A stretch of DNA of 64,000 bases from Polynucleobacter sp. MG-27-Goln-C1. Lineage in GTDB: Bacteria; Pseudomonadota; Gammaproteobacteria; Burkholderiales; Burkholderiaceae. The notes under the pieces are model-generated. The model saw only the letters and a list, made by a program, of their open reading frames with translations, ran no database searches and was not told the origin of the DNA. The stretch spans positions 372,001 to 436,000 of the forward strand of contig NZ_JACVPM010000002.1 in assembly GCF_018881905.1 (NCBI RefSeq), read 5' to 3'. Shown here in pieces: positions 48,126-58,150 of this stretch. The translations under genes were made by a program, and so were the position numbers. Numbering within the stretch: position 1 is the stretch's first letter; every line of letters begins with the position of its first letter.

Positions 48126-48945
48126 GACTGAGGTTATCTGCAATCGCTAAAACAGCATCTGCCTGATTCAGCGAATAGAAATGCAATCCTGGAGCGCCAG
48201 CAGTTAAGAGCTGATCGCAAAGGTCGGTAACCACCTCTTCACCAAACGCACGAATCGAAGCAGTGTCATCGCCATAAGACTGCAAACGCAAACGAATCCA
48301 ACGCGGGATCTCTGCGCCACAGGCATCTGAAAAACGCAGCAACTGAGTGCTATTAGTAATCGGCATAATTCCAGCGATTACCGGCTGAGTAACGCCCAAG
48401 TCATAAGCCTCATCTACAAAGCGGAAGTAGGCATCGCTGTTATAGAAATACTGAGTCACAGCTGAATTGGCTCCAGCCTTCATCTTCTGTACAAAGAAAT
48501 CCACATCAGTCGCTGGCGACTTAGCCTGAGGATGACTTTCTGGATATGCGGCTACATCGATATGGAACCAGTCACCAGTTTCTGCACGAATAAATTCGAC
48601 TAATTCATTTGCGTGATGGAACTCACCATACTGGCCCATGCCGGATGGTAAGTCGCCACGTAAAGCTACGATACGTTTAACGCCTAAGGCTTGGTATTGC
48701 TTCAACATTTCGCGCACGCTTTCACGTGAGCTACCAACACAGGATAAGTGGGGAGCAACTGCTGCACCTGCAGCATGAATGTCACTCACCACTTTTAATG
48801 TGCCAGATTGTGTAGATCCACCAGCACCAAAAGTCACAGAATAAAAAGCGGGCTTGAGCGTTTCACTAAAACGCTCGCGCACGAGATGCAGCTTGCTCTC
48901 ACCTTCAGGTGTTTTTGGAGGGAAGAATTCAACGCTTAATTCCAT
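48115..48945 (-). CDS. metF: 5,10-methylenetetrahydrofolate reductase
   Basis: FAD enzyme producing methyl-THF, the methyl donor for MetH. 276 residues. N-terminal E-F-F-P-P-K-T-P-E-G is the catalytic-glutamate segment; F-G-A-G-G-S-T, A-L-R-G-D and Q-Y-F-Y-N blocks are standard. It lies 56 bases after ahcY and is probably also under the SAH riboswitch, as in other betaproteobacteria. Confidence 0.97.
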   Translation of the reverse strand: MELSVEFFPPKTPEGESKLHLVRERFSETLKPAFYSVTFGAGGSTQSGTLKVVSDIHAAGAAVAPHLSCVGSSRESVREMLKQYQALGVKRIVALRGDLPSGMGQYGEFHHANELVEFIRAETGDWFHIDVAAYPESHPQAKSPATDVDFFVQKMKAGANSAVTQYFYNSDAYFRFVDEAYDLGVTQPVIAGIMPITNSTQLLRFSDACGAEIPRWIRLRLQSYGDDTASIRAFGEEVVTDLCDQLLTAGAPGLHFYSLNQADAVLAIADNLSLNK

Positions 48946-49001
48946 GATCTTTGGGCCTGTATCTCTATTTCTCTATTGAACAATATCTAGCAAGGGGCAG
49001 A

Positions 49002-50447
49002 TTAATAACGATAGTGGTCAGCCTTATAAGGGCCTTCCTTCGTTACGCCAATGTAAGAAGCTTGCTGATCTGACAATACAGTTAACTGTGCATTCAATGT
49101 CTTGAGCTGCAAACGAGCAACCTTCTCATCTAAATGCTTAGGCAAAGTGTAAACACCGACTGGGTATTTATCTGTACCAACTGCATTCCACAATTCGATC
49201 TGCGCAATCACTTGGTTCGCAAATGAAGAGCTCATTACATAAGATGGGTGACCTGTACCGCAACCGAGGTTAACCAAGCGACCTTTGGCCAAGATGATGA
49301 TGCGCTTCTCAGGATTGCCATTAGCTGCTGGGAAAATTACGTGATCTACTTGTGGCTTGATTTCTTCCCACTTGTATTTTTCGATGCCGGCAACATCAAT
49401 CTCGTTATCGAAGTGACCGATGTTACAAACAATGGCTTGGTTCTTCATCTTGATCATATGGTCATGTGTAATCACATGGTAGTTACCTGTTGCAGAAACA
49501 AAGATGTCTGCCTTATCTGCAGCGTAATCCATTGTGACAACGCGGTAGCCTTCCATAGCTGCTTGTAACGCACAAATTGGATCAACTTCAGTAACCCAAA
49601 CTTGAGCTGACAAAGCACGTAGAGCTTGGGCTGAACCCTTGCCCACATCGCCATAACCACAAACCACTGCAACCTTACCGGCAACCATCACATCAGTAGC
49701 ACGCTTGATCGCATCAACCAAAGACTCGCGGCAACCATAGAGGTTATCGAACTTGCTCTTGGTAACAGAGTCATTTACGTTAATGGCTGGGAACTTCAAT
49801 TCACCTTTTGCGAACATCTGATAGAGACGATGTACACCAGTAGTAGTTTCTTCTGTAACGCCTTTAACTTTTTCTAAACGTGTGGAATACCAAGTTGGAT
49901 CTTGAGCCAATTTCTTTTTAATGGCTGAAAACAAAATAGTTTCTTCTTCGCTTGTTGGGTGATTCAAGCAAGCTTGATCTTTCTCAGCGCGTGCACCGAG
50001 GTGCAACAGTAAAGTAGCGTCGCCACCGTCATCCAAAATCATGTTGGTGAAACCGCCATCAGCCCACTCAAAAATACGATGGGTGTAATCCCAGTACTGC
50101 TCAAGAGTTTCGCCCTTGATCGCAAACACTGGCGTGCCGTTAGCAGCAATAGCTGCAGCAGCGTGATCTTGTGTAGAGAAAATATTGCAAGATGCCCACT
50201 GCACTTCAGCGCCAAGCGCTTCAAGCGTCTCGATCAATACTGCAGTTTGAATGGTCATGTGCAATGAGCCAGTAATACGTGCGCCACGCAATGGCTGCTG
50301 TGACGCGAACTCGTCGCGAATCGCGATGAGGCCTGGCATTTCAGTTTCAGCAATAGCGATTTCTTTACGACCAAAGTCAGCCAAAGAAATATCGGCAATA
50401 GCGCAACGGGTTGCTACAAAGTTGTTTAAATCGGAAACGGTACTCAT
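49002..50447 (-). CDS. ahcY: S-adenosylhomocysteine hydrolase (adenosylhomocysteinase)
   Basis: Splits SAH into homocysteine and adenosine, relieving product inhibition of methyltransferases. Started at [10 protein letters not shown] (50447), 481 residues. GGAG is five bases upstream, and this site can pair with CTCC in the leader. The NAD loop is [11 protein letters not shown], the C-terminus K-A-D-H-Y-R-Y is canonical. Preceded by an SAH riboswitch and followed by metF. Confidence 0.98.
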   Translation of the reverse strand: MSTVSDLNNFVATRCAIADISLADFGRKEIAIAETEMPGLIAIRDEFASQQPLRGARITGSLHMTIQTAVLIETLEALGAEVQWASCNIFSTQDHAAAAIAANGTPVFAIKGETLEQYWDYTHRIFEWADGGFTNMILDDGGDATLLLHLGARAEKDQACLNHPTSEEETILFSAIKKKLAQDPTWYSTRLEKVKGVTEETTTGVHRLYQMFAKGELKFPAINVNDSVTKSKFDNLYGCRESLVDAIKRATDVMVAGKVAVVCGYGDVGKGSAQALRALSAQVWVTEVDPICALQAAMEGYRVVTMDYAADKADIFVSATGNYHVITHDHMIKMKNQAIVCNIGHFDNEIDVAGIEKYKWEEIKPQVDHVIFPAANGNPEKRIIILAKGRLVNLGCGTGHPSYVMSSSFANQVIAQIELWNAVGTDKYPVGVYTLPKHLDEKVARLQLKTLNAQLTVLSDQQASYIGVTKEGPYKADHYRY

Positions 50448-50452
50448 GAATG

Positions 50453-50518
50453 CTCCAGCTAAATACGATCCAATGCTGGAGTAGGGACTCGCTAGCCATT
50501 GAATCATGGGTTAGCGAG
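50453..50518 (-). promoter_or_regulatory. Expression platform of the SAH riboswitch (SD-sequestering hairpins)
   Basis: Two hairpins on the ahcY leader: CTCGCTA (50518-50512) with TAGCGAG (50494-50488), and CTCCAGC (50481-50475) with GCTGGAG (50459-50453), which contains the ahcY Shine-Dalgarno GGAG. The first shares CTC with aptamer helix P4, so it and the ligand-bound fold exclude each other. A short GAGT/ACTC alternative (50490-50479) could free the SD. No T-run is seen, so control should be translational. Confidence 0.7.
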
Positions 50519-50619
50519 CGCAGTTGCAATTAGCAAACTCTGGGGTTACCTAGGAGTCCACTCCCTTCAAGCCTGGGGAAACACTGGTTCTCAGCATTCC
50601 TTGCAACGCTCCTTGAAGG
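50516..50619 (-). ncRNA. SAH riboswitch aptamer
   Basis: Matches the SAH-binding riboswitch class from its location before ahcY-metF and its layout. P1 is CCTTCAAG (50619-50612) with CTTGAAGG (50571-50564); the conserved GGAGCGTTGCAAGG core follows P1's 5' arm; P2 is GGAGT/ACTCC (50564-50553); the pseudoknot P4 pairs GAGCG (50611-50607) with CGCTC (50520-50516). Known members turn expression on when SAH builds up. Confidence 0.88.
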
Positions 50620-50620
50620 T

Positions 50621-50648
50621 ATGGCGAAATTGTAATCAATTTCGCCAT
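50621..50648. repeat. 11-bp perfect inverted repeat abutting the SAH aptamer
   Basis: ATGGCGAAATT and AATTTCGCCAT with a six-base spacer (50632-50637), ending one base before the aptamer's P1. No T-run follows on the minus strand, arguing against an ordinary metK terminator. A TACAAT -10-like hexamer overlaps the spacer and right arm on the minus strand, so it could be an operator over the ahcY promoter. Confidence 0.7.
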
Positions 50649-50698
50649 ATTTCGCCTCAATACAAAACAAACCGCAAATTTACTACCTAGAAAGCAGA

Positions 50699-51865
50699 TT
50701 ACAAGCCAGCTGCTGCGCGTAAGGCAGGCGCCTTATCGCACTGTTCCCAAGTAAATTCAGGCTCCTCACGACCAAAGTGGCCATAAGCAGCAGTCTTGCG
50801 ATAAATCGGACGCAAGAGGTTCAACATCTTGACGATGCCTTTTGGACGCAAGTCAAAGTGCTCAGATACCAATTGCGCAATCTTCTCATCTGAGATCTTG
50901 CCAGTACCAAAGGTGCTCACCATCACTGAAGTTGGTTTAGCCACACCAATAGCGTAAGAGATCTGAATCAAGCACTTGCTTGCCAAACCAGCAGCAACTA
51001 CGTTCTTCGCTACATAACGACCAGCATAGGCAGCAGAACGGTCAACCTTGGATGGATCCTTACCAGAGAACGCGCCACCACCGTGAGGGGCTGCACCGCC
51101 GTAGGTGTCCACAATGATCTTGCGACCTGTCAGACCACAATCGCCTTGCGGGCCGCCGATAACAAATCGACCGGTTGGGTTTACCAAGAAGTTAATTGCG
51201 CCTTTGATCAAATGCTTTGGCAACACTGGTTTGATGATTTCTTCGATCACTGCTTCGCGTAATTTCTCGAGAGAGATTTCTTCATCATGTTGCGTGGAGA
51301 GAACCACGGTATCGATTGAGTCAGGCTTGCCATCGACGTAACGCAAGGTCACTTGGGACTTTGCATCTGGGCGCAACCAGTTCAAACGGCCATCACGGCG
51401 CAGTTGAGACTGACGCTCCACTAAGCGGTGTGACAAATGAATTGGCAAAGGCATGAGCTCTGCAGTTTCATCGCAAGCGTAACCAAACATCAAACCTTGG
51501 TCGCCGGCACCCTGATCTAAGCCGTCGTCATGCGCTTTATCAACGCCTTGAGCGATGTCTGGGCTCTGCTTGTCATAAGCAACCAATACGGCACAACCTT
51601 TGTAATCAATACCGTAGTCAGTGTTGTCGTAACCAATTTCACGCAAAGTGTTGCGAGCCACTTGGATGTAATCCACATTGGCGTTCGTTGTGATCTCACC
51701 AGCCAAAACTACTAGGCCGGTATTGCACAAAGTTTCTGCAGCAACGCGGGCAGTTGGGTCCTGAGCCAGGATTGAATCCAGGATGGCATCAGAGATTTGG
51801 TCTGCTACTTTATCGGGGTGACCTTCAGAAACCGATTCTGAGGTAAAGAAGTAATCATTTGCCAT
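50699..51865 (-). CDS. metK: S-adenosylmethionine synthetase
   Basis: Makes SAM from methionine and ATP. 388 residues. Signature E-G-H-P-D-K at 14-19, [10 protein letters not shown] near 118-127, and [14 protein letters not shown]. It lies upstream of the riboswitch-ahcY-metF unit on the same strand, so four genes of the methyl cycle are adjacent or close. GGAAT precedes the start. Confidence 0.98.
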   Translation of the reverse strand: MANDYFFTSESVSEGHPDKVADQISDAILDSILAQDPTARVAAETLCNTGLVVLAGEITTNANVDYIQVARNTLREIGYDNTDYGIDYKGCAVLVAYDKQSPDIAQGVDKAHDDGLDQGAGDQGLMFGYACDETAELMPLPIHLSHRLVERQSQLRRDGRLNWLRPDAKSQVTLRYVDGKPDSIDTVVLSTQHDEEISLEKLREAVIEEIIKPVLPKHLIKGAINFLVNPTGRFVIGGPQGDCGLTGRKIIVDTYGGAAPHGGGAFSGKDPSKVDRSAAYAGRYVAKNVVAAGLASKCLIQISYAIGVAKPTSVMVSTFGTGKISDEKIAQLVSEHFDLRPKGIVKMLNLLRPIYRKTAAYGHFGREEPEFTWEQCDKAPALRAAAGL

Positions 51866-52068
51866 TGCATATTCCTTTAAAAATTAACACGATCTATGGG
51901 ACAACTCGACGTGCCAGGAACTTCAACGGCGACGCTTTAGCAGAATTTATGAATCGCCCTGCAAGTTGCCTTAACTCAGCGATACACGAATTCTATCCGA
52001 AAAACGCTCTATTCATCAAGCCGCTAAGTAAATTTGGCCCTAGCGCCAGCATTGAATATCATTAGAGG
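51866..52068. other. Divergent intergenic region between metK and lpxL-like gene
   Basis: 203 bases that must hold the metK promoter and the promoter of the acyltransferase-dapF unit. An in-frame plus-strand reading through it has no protein-family character. I see no recognised SAM riboswitch; a weak GGCGA/TCGCC pair spans about 51930-51961 but is not distinctive. Confidence 0.5.
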
Positions 52069-52929
52069 GTGCGTAAACTCTTCCTCAAGCTAACCCTCGC
52101 TGCAATAGCGGTATTGCCCTTATTCCTGGTTCAGATGATTGGGGCTGCTTTAGGAATTCTGGCTTACGTAGGCTCAAAGCAATATCGATCACTTTTCCGC
52201 CCTCAATATGAGGCGGTTGTTAAAAGCCATCATTTACCCCTGCAAATCTGGCGTGCAGCGGCTGCCTCGGGACAACTCTTCTCAGATAGTCTATGGATTT
52301 GGCGTAATCCGACCAAAGCCCTCAAGCTAGTCGAAGTGCAAGATTGGGACATCGTCGAGACGGCCATTAACGAAGGTCATGGCTTAGTCATGCTCACGCC
52401 TCACCTTGGTGGCTTTGAAATCATTCCTCGAGTCTTAGCCCAGCACTTCCCAGCCACCATCCTGTATCGCCCATCACGCCAAGAATGGCTCAATGAAGTA
52501 GTGGAAGAGGGTCGCGCCTATCCGAACATGCATTTCGTTCCGACCAATCTGAATGGCGTTCGTCAAATGACACGGGCGCTGACACGCGGCGAAGCCATTG
52601 GCATTCTTCCAGATCAAGTCCCAAGCGGCGGTGAAGGTGTCTGGGTGCCCTTTTTTGGCCGCCCCGCCTACACGACCCCGCTTCCTGCTCGCTTAGCTAA
52701 TCGCAACAACACGCCGGTTGTCATGTTTACCGCTAAACGCAAAGGTCTTGGTAAAGGCTGGCTCATGCAGGCCAAGAGATTAGCGCCACTCTCTGAAGAC
52801 TCCATGCTTGCTGCCGCCGAACTTAATGTCGCTATTGAAAATGCGATCCTAGTCGCGCCTAATCAATTCATCTGGGCCTATAACCGCTACAAACATCCCA
52901 GCGGAGCAGAATTACCGCCAAGCAATTAG
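52069..52929 (+). CDS. Lipid A lauroyl/myristoyl acyltransferase (LpxL/HtrB family), first copy
   Basis: Adds a secondary acyl chain to lipid A at the inner membrane. 286 residues starting with GTG at 52069 behind AGAGG. N-terminal membrane anchor at about 8-33; the catalytic H-x4-E is in T-P-H-L-G-G-F-E (about 104-111), and G-E-A-I-G-I-L-P-D-Q-V-P is the second block. It is followed 25 bases later by a second member. Which one is LpxL and which LpxM cannot be set by eye. Confidence 0.93.
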   Translation: MRKLFLKLTLAAIAVLPLFLVQMIGAALGILAYVGSKQYRSLFRPQYEAVVKSHHLPLQIWRAAAASGQLFSDSLWIWRNPTKALKLVEVQDWDIVETAINEGHGLVMLTPHLGGFEIIPRVLAQHFPATILYRPSRQEWLNEVVEEGRAYPNMHFVPTNLNGVRQMTRALTRGEAIGILPDQVPSGGEGVWVPFFGRPAYTTPLPARLANRNNTPVVMFTAKRKGLGKGWLMQAKRLAPLSEDSMLAAAELNVAIENAILVAPNQFIWAYNRYKHPSGAELPPSN

Positions 52930-52954
52930 TTAATAAATTTATAATTTATTCAAC

Positions 52955-53854
52955 ATGACCTGGTTACAAAACGTTTTTAATTTTCTGGCGCTGAGCTTAC
53001 TGCGTCTTTTTGCATTTCTGCCCTATACCCTCACTATTTATATTGGCTATGGACTTGGCTGGTTAGCAGCGCACATACCCAATGAGCGTGCGAAGGTTGT
53101 TAAAACCAATTTGCGTCTGTGCTTTCCCGAGCTGAGTGAAGATGAAATTAACGCACTTGCCTTAGAGCACTGGAAATTATTTGGACGCAGCGTGATTGAG
53201 AGAAGTCGAATCTGGCTTGGCAGTGGAAAGCAGATCACTGACATCGTCACGATTAACTCCGCGATTACGCTGGGCGATCGCAAGCCACGAATCTTAATCA
53301 ACCCTCACTTTGTCGGACTCGAGGGCGGTTTCATGGCGCTTTCTGTTTTGGCCAGTCAGCATGATTGGCCACGTGGCGCTGGCCTCTACCAAAACATGAA
53401 GAACCCATTCTTTAATCAAAAGATGATTGAATGGAGAAATCGTTTTGGAGGCAAATCGATTGAGCGTCAAAGTCGCTTACGTGATTTGATTCGTGAAATT
53501 CAAACAGGTAACTTTATTTTTATCGCACCTGATATTGATCTTGGTCCACGCGACTCTGTATTTGTTCCCTTTTTTGGAATCCAAACTAATACGATCACGT
53601 CGGTCTCACGCTTAGCCAGACTCAGTGGTGCAGAAGTCTGTCTTATGACCACCACTTTGAATCCGGATCGCAAAGCCTACACCTGCAACATTAGCGCACC
53701 ACTTCCCAATTTTCCAACGGATGATGTAGAAGCCGATACTGCACGCCTGAACAAATACATTGAAGACCTTGTTCGAGAAAGGCCAGCGGAGTACTATTGG
53801 GTACACAAACGCTTTAAACATCGGCCAGCTGGTGAAGCGAATCTTTACAAATAA
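52955..53854 (+). CDS. Lipid A acyltransferase (LpxL/LpxM family), second copy
   Basis: 299 residues, same fold as the preceding gene but clearly diverged. Catalytic H-x4-E is in [10 protein letters not shown] (about 114-123); [12 protein letters not shown] and F-F-G-I-Q are the acceptor-site blocks. Presumably the two enzymes add different secondary chains. dapF follows 11 bases later. Confidence 0.93.
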   Translation: MTWLQNVFNFLALSLLRLFAFLPYTLTIYIGYGLGWLAAHIPNERAKVVKTNLRLCFPELSEDEINALALEHWKLFGRSVIERSRIWLGSGKQITDIVTINSAITLGDRKPRILINPHFVGLEGGFMALSVLASQHDWPRGAGLYQNMKNPFFNQKMIEWRNRFGGKSIERQSRLRDLIREIQTGNFIFIAPDIDLGPRDSVFVPFFGIQTNTITSVSRLARLSGAEVCLMTTTLNPDRKAYTCNISAPLPNFPTDDVEADTARLNKYIEDLVRERPAEYYWVHKRFKHRPAGEANLYK

Positions 53855-53865
53855 TTGGAATTCTT

Positions 53866-54768
53866 TTGAGCACGAATTTAAATAAGCCTGCACGCACTTT
53901 ACGCTTCACCAAAATGCATGGTGCCGGCAATGATTTCATTGTGCTTAATGGGATTGATCAGGATCTCGGCGACATTACACGTGAGCAGTGGCAAAAACTA
54001 GCTCATCGCCAATTTGGCATTGGTGCTGATCAAATTCTGCTCGTTGAAAAAGCTACGCGTTCAGATGCTGATTTTCGTTATCGCATCTTTAATGCGGATG
54101 GCGGCGAAGTTGAACAATGCGGGAACGGTTCACGCTGCTTTGTTCGCTTTGTGCTCGACCAAGGCCTTTCTACAAAAAACCCCTTACGCGTAGAAGTAGC
54201 GCATACCGTCCTCACCTTGAGATCTCATGATGATGGTCAGGTAGAGGTGGACATGGGCGCGCCGATTTTTGAGCACAGCCAAATTCCTTTTAACGCAAGC
54301 GGCTTAGCAAGTAAGCAAGAGTTTCATGAAATGCTTTATGCGCTGCCTATTGAAACCCCTGCCACACACGACAGCTGGATAGGCGTCTTGTCGATGGGGA
54401 ACCCCCACGCAGTGCAAGTAGTTGGTGATGTTGATAGCGCACCCGTACTCGAGGAAGGTCCATCAATCGAAAAAGATGCAGCATTTCCTAAAAGAGTAAA
54501 TGCCGGTTACATGCAAATCCTCAATCGCAATGCAATCAAGTTACGCGTCTATGAACGTGGCGCTGGTGAGACTCTTGCATGTGGCACTGGTGCATGCGCT
54601 GCAGTAGTCTCGGGCATTCGTCGTGGCTTGCTCGACTCCCCTGTAAAAGTGCACACCCGTGGTGGCGATTTGCAAATTGCTTGGGGTGGCATGATCAATG
54701 AAGTTGCTCGACCCGTCATCATGACTGGGCCAGCGATTACCGTGTTCGAAGGTGAAGCAACAATCTAA
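53866..54768 (+). CDS. dapF: Diaminopimelate epimerase
   Basis: Converts LL- to meso-diaminopimelate for peptidoglycan and lysine. 300 residues if started at the TTG at 53866, with GGAA about seven bases upstream; no ATG lies before the conserved [11 protein letters not shown]. Catalytic cysteines are in E-Q-C-G-N-G-S-R-C and L-A-C-G-T-G-A-C. Its usual partners DUF484 and xerC are 9 kb away at the window end. Confidence 0.96.
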   Translation: MSTNLNKPARTLRFTKMHGAGNDFIVLNGIDQDLGDITREQWQKLAHRQFGIGADQILLVEKATRSDADFRYRIFNADGGEVEQCGNGSRCFVRFVLDQGLSTKNPLRVEVAHTVLTLRSHDDGQVEVDMGAPIFEHSQIPFNASGLASKQEFHEMLYALPIETPATHDSWIGVLSMGNPHAVQVVGDVDSAPVLEEGPSIEKDAAFPKRVNAGYMQILNRNAIKLRVYERGAGETLACGTGACAAVVSGIRRGLLDSPVKVHTRGGDLQIAWGGMINEVARPVIMTGPAITVFEGEATI

Positions 54769-54791
54769 AGAACGGAGCTGCTCTTTAGATT
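54762..54791. terminator. 10-bp dyad between convergent dapF and pyrE
   Basis: AATCTAAAGA and TCTTTAGATT form a perfect 10-base stem with a 10-base loop. It covers the dapF stop codon and reaches the pyrE stop. Without a T-run, it may act as a weak two-way terminator or protect 3' ends. Confidence 0.5.
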
Positions 54792-55458
54792 AAATCCCGT
54801 ATTTCTCGCGATAGGCTTTTACTGCTGGCAAATAATTTGTTAGCTCGGCATTGCTGGAGGTGGTTAAGAAAGCCATTAAGTCTGCCAAGTTCGCAATTGC
54901 CACCACCGGCAATCCAAATTCTTGTTCGACCGCCTGCACTGCTGACTTATCGCCAATCTCCGTAGCAGTCCCTGATTTTTCCATACGATCTAAGGCAATC
55001 AATACCGCTGCTGGCTCTGCACCTGCATCCCGAATGAGTTTTACAGACTCTCTCACTGAGGTCCCAGCAGAAATCACATCGTCAATGATGACTACTTTGC
55101 CTTTGACTGGGGCGCCTACCAATGAACCGCCTTCGCCGTGGTCTTTGGCTTCTTTACGGTTATAAGCATAGGGGACATTACGGCCATCATCAGCCAAAGC
55201 AATTGCTGTGGCAGCGGCCAAAGTGATGCCTTTATAAGCTGGCCCATAAAGCATGTCGTATTGCAGGCCAGACTCTTGCAAAGCCTTTGCGTAATAACGA
55301 CCCAAGGCGCTTAAGCGTGCGCCATCGTTAAATCCACCCGCATTAAAGAAATAAGGAGAAAGGCGACCCGCTTTAGTTTTAAACTCCCCAAACGACAAAA
55401 CATTTGCCTCTAGGGCAAATTGAATAAAGTTATCTTGATTAGAATTTTTTGAGCTCAT
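54790..55458 (-). CDS. pyrE: Orotate phosphoribosyltransferase
   Basis: Joins orotate and PRPP to OMP in pyrimidine synthesis. 222 residues. PRPP loop V-V-I-I-D-D-V-I-S-A-G-T-S near 122-134 and Y-K-G-I-T-L-A near 72-78. Its start is eight bases from the divergent exonuclease gene, with a shared AGGCCT between. Confidence 0.97.
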   Translation of the reverse strand: MSSKNSNQDNFIQFALEANVLSFGEFKTKAGRLSPYFFNAGGFNDGARLSALGRYYAKALQESGLQYDMLYGPAYKGITLAAATAIALADDGRNVPYAYNRKEAKDHGEGGSLVGAPVKGKVVIIDDVISAGTSVRESVKLIRDAGAEPAAVLIALDRMEKSGTATEIGDKSAVQAVEQEFGLPVVAIANLADLMAFLTTSSNAELTNYLPAVKAYREKYGI

Positions 55459-55466
55459 AGGCCTAT

Positions 55467-56249
55467 ATGTTACGCATCATTTCTGCCAACCTCAACGGTA
55501 TCCGTTCTGCAGTCAAAAAAGGCTTCATGCCTTGGGTTGTAAAACAAAAGGCGGACTTTGTCTGCATGCAGGAGCTCAAGGCCCAACAGGACGATTTAGA
55601 AGATGCCATCCTCAATCCAGATGGCCTACATGGCTTCTTTCATCATGCCGAGAAAAAGGGTTACAGCGGCTGTGGCATCTACACACCTCACAAGCCTGAT
55701 GAGGTGCTCTATGGCTATGGCAATGAAGAATTTGATGCTGAGGGGCGCTATGTAGAAGCCCGATTCAAGAAGCTCTCAGTAATCTCGGTATATATGCCCT
55801 CAGGCTCAAGCTCGCCAGAAAGACAGGAGGCTAAATATCGTTATCTAGACTCTTTCTTGCCGCACCTAGTTGAACTCAAAAAGTCCGGGCGTGAGATTGT
55901 CCTGTGCGGGGATGTGAATATTGCTCACAATGAGATTGATCTCAAGAACTGGAAAGGCAACCTGAAGAACTCGGGGTTTTTACCGGAAGAGCGTGCTTGG
56001 CTAACAAACCTATTTGGCAAAGTTGGTTACGTAGATGTCTATAGAAAGCTAGAGCCCGCAGCGACTGAGTCCTGCTATACCTGGTGGAGTAATCGTGGCC
56101 AGGCTTATGCAAAGAACGTGGGCTGGCGTATCGACTATCACATCACCACCCCAGGGATTGCAGCAAGCGCCAAAAATACTGCTGTGTATAAAGATGAGCG
56201 CTTCTCAGATCACGCTCCACTCACAGTGGATTACGACTGGTCTATTTAG
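55467..56249 (+). CDS. xth: Exodeoxyribonuclease III (AP endonuclease)
   Basis: DNA repair enzyme cutting at abasic sites. 260 residues of the EEP fold: S-A-N-L-N-G-I-R near 5-12, M-Q-E-L-K metal glutamate, G-D-V-N-I-A-H and the C-terminal S-D-H-A-P-L histidine. It ends inside the convergent ampG-like gene (8-base overlap). Confidence 0.96.
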   Translation: MLRIISANLNGIRSAVKKGFMPWVVKQKADFVCMQELKAQQDDLEDAILNPDGLHGFFHHAEKKGYSGCGIYTPHKPDEVLYGYGNEEFDAEGRYVEARFKKLSVISVYMPSGSSSPERQEAKYRYLDSFLPHLVELKKSGREIVLCGDVNIAHNEIDLKNWKGNLKNSGFLPEERAWLTNLFGKVGYVDVYRKLEPAATESCYTWWSNRGQAYAKNVGWRIDYHITTPGIAASAKNTAVYKDERFSDHAPLTVDYDWSI

Positions 56250-57576
56250 CGACCTGTGAGTCGTGCTTTTTAAACTCAACTACTTTGAAGTGAATGGTGA
56301 GCCAAATCAGAATTAATACTGGCGCACCAATAATTGCGGTGCTAATAAAAAAGTTTGAGTAGCCAAAGTTATTTACAAAAACGCCCGAGAATCCGGCTAG
56401 CCACTTTGGCAATAAGAGCATCATCGAACTAAACAATGCATATTGGGTTGCAGAGTACTGAATATTCGTCAGCGCCGACAAGAATGCAATAAAAGCGGCT
56501 GAAGCAATTCCGGAACTCAGATTATCCGCAGAAATTACCCAAATCAGACCATGCAAGTCATGGCCCTGACTGGCAAGCCAGGCAAATAACAAATTGCTGA
56601 CCGCCGACAAAATCGCACCCAGAAATAAAATACGCATCACTCCAAAGCGCAATGTGAGCACGCCGCCTACAAAGGCCCCGACCAATGTCATCACTACGCC
56701 AAATACCTTACTAACTGCCGCCACCTCATCTTTGGTGTAACCCATGTCCACATAAAACGGGTTGGCCATGATGCCCATCACCACATCACTAATGCGATAG
56801 ATGGCAATTAAAGACAAAATCAAAACAGCATGCCAACCATAACGTTTAATAAAGTCTGCAAATGGCTCAATCAAGGTTTGATGCAGCCATGCTTTTGCAT
56901 TGCGAGCTTTTGCAAGCTCAATACGAACAGGCTCTTTACTAAACAAGGTGGTGATCACACCCACACTAATCGAGAGCGCCATACAAAGATAGGCAAATTG
57001 CCAGGCTGCAGGATCATAGCTAGTACTACCTGACTCAGCACGGGCAGCCAACCAAAGAACACCGGCTCCAGCCCAAATTAAAGCGAGTCGATAACCAGTT
57101 TGATATGTGGCGGCTAATGCTGCTTGATGATCGCTATCTGCAGACTCAATCCGAAAAGCATCTAAAGCGATATCTTGAGTTGCAGAACCAAAAGCAACTA
57201 GGAGTGCGCACCACACAATCGGGGTGAGCTGAACTTTGGGGTCAATACTGGCCATACCCACTAGACCTAGAACAATCAGCAACTGTGCAAAGAGAAGCCA
57301 ACTACGCCTTCTGCCAAATAAAGTGGATAACAAGGGAATGGATAGACGATCAACTAAGGGGGCCCACACCCATTTAAACGCGTAGATCAAACCAACCCAA
57401 GTGAGATAACCAATGGTGCTGCGATCGATGCCAGCCTCTCTTAGCCAAAAGCTCAGAGTTCCTAAAATCAGCAGTAAGGGTAGACCTGCGGAGAAGCCCA
57501 AGAAGAGCATTCGGAGACAAGGCCATTCGAGATAAACCCGAAAATCTTTCAGCCAGGACTCAATCGTACTAAGCAC
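56242..57576 (-). CDS. ampG: AmpG-like MFS muropeptide permease
   Basis: 444-residue major facilitator with about twelve helices plus the long cytoplasmic linker of AmpG. The F-S-A-G-L-P-L-L-L block at 28-36, G-R-R-R-S-W-L near 89-95 and D-A-F-R-I-E match AmpG, which imports GlcNAc-anhydroMurNAc peptides for recycling. It overlaps metW by eight bases, so translation is coupled. No ampD or ampC is nearby. Confidence 0.9.
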   Translation of the reverse strand: MLSTIESWLKDFRVYLEWPCLRMLFLGFSAGLPLLLILGTLSFWLREAGIDRSTIGYLTWVGLIYAFKWVWAPLVDRLSIPLLSTLFGRRRSWLLFAQLLIVLGLVGMASIDPKVQLTPIVWCALLVAFGSATQDIALDAFRIESADSDHQAALAATYQTGYRLALIWAGAGVLWLAARAESGSTSYDPAAWQFAYLCMALSISVGVITTLFSKEPVRIELAKARNAKAWLHQTLIEPFADFIKRYGWHAVLILSLIAIYRISDVVMGIMANPFYVDMGYTKDEVAAVSKVFGVVMTLVGAFVGGVLTLRFGVMRILFLGAILSAVSNLLFAWLASQGHDLHGLIWVISADNLSSGIASAAFIAFLSALTNIQYSATQYALFSSMMLLLPKWLAGFSGVFVNNFGYSNFFISTAIIGAPVLILIWLTIHFKVVEFKKHDSQVAK

Positions 57577-58150
57577 GTCGAACGCGGAACAGCGCTAGGC
57601 TTCCAAAAAGATTAGGCATCAAAGTAACCTGACGACCCTCATGCAAGATGCATTGATCCAAAATTTGCAACCCTAAGCTTGAAGCCAGTTTTTCAAAATC
57701 GGCCACGGTAAGAACACGTACGTTAGGTGTGTTGTACCACTGATATGGCAAGCTCTTAGAGACAGGCATGCGGCCAAAGCCAACTGCTAGGCGATGAGAC
57801 CAATGACCAAAGTTTGGGAAAGAAACAATGGACTCCTTGCCAACCCGAACCACTTCACGCAAGATCTTTTCAGTTTCATGAATGGTTTGCAATGTCTGTG
57901 AGAGCACTACCGTATCAAAGCTATTGTTCTCAAAGAGAGCTAAGCCCCCCTCAAGATTTTGCTGAATGACGTTCAAGCCTTTTTGCACACAAGAAAGTAC
58001 GCGCGCATCATCAATCTCAACTCCGTAAGCATGAACAGGCTTTTTCTTTTGCAAATACTCTAAGAAGCTGCCATCACCGCAACCGAGATCAAGCACTTCA
58101 CTATTCGGCGCAATCCAGTTCGCTATGGCGGAAAAGTCTGCGCGCTTCAT
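57569..58150 (-). CDS. metW: Methionine biosynthesis protein MetW
   Basis: 193-residue class I methyltransferase-fold protein with D-L-G-C-G-D-G-S at 21-28. MetW occurs next to MetX in many proteobacteria and is needed for full homoserine acyltransferase function in some. Four-base overlap with metX and eight-base with ampG. Confidence 0.95.
   Translation of the reverse strand: MKRADFSAIANWIAPNSEVLDLGCGDGSFLEYLQKKKPVHAYGVEIDDARVLSCVQKGLNVIQQNLEGGLALFENNSFDTVVLSQTLQTIHETEKILREVVRVGKESIVSFPNFGHWSHRLAVGFGRMPVSKSLPYQWYNTPNVRVLTVADFEKLASSLGLQILDQCILHEGRQVTLMPNLFGSLALFRVRRA

Noticed and set aside
51859-52065. Plus-strand ORF in the metK-acyltransferase gap
   Set aside because: No family resemblance, it overlaps the metK start, and it has no ribosome site.
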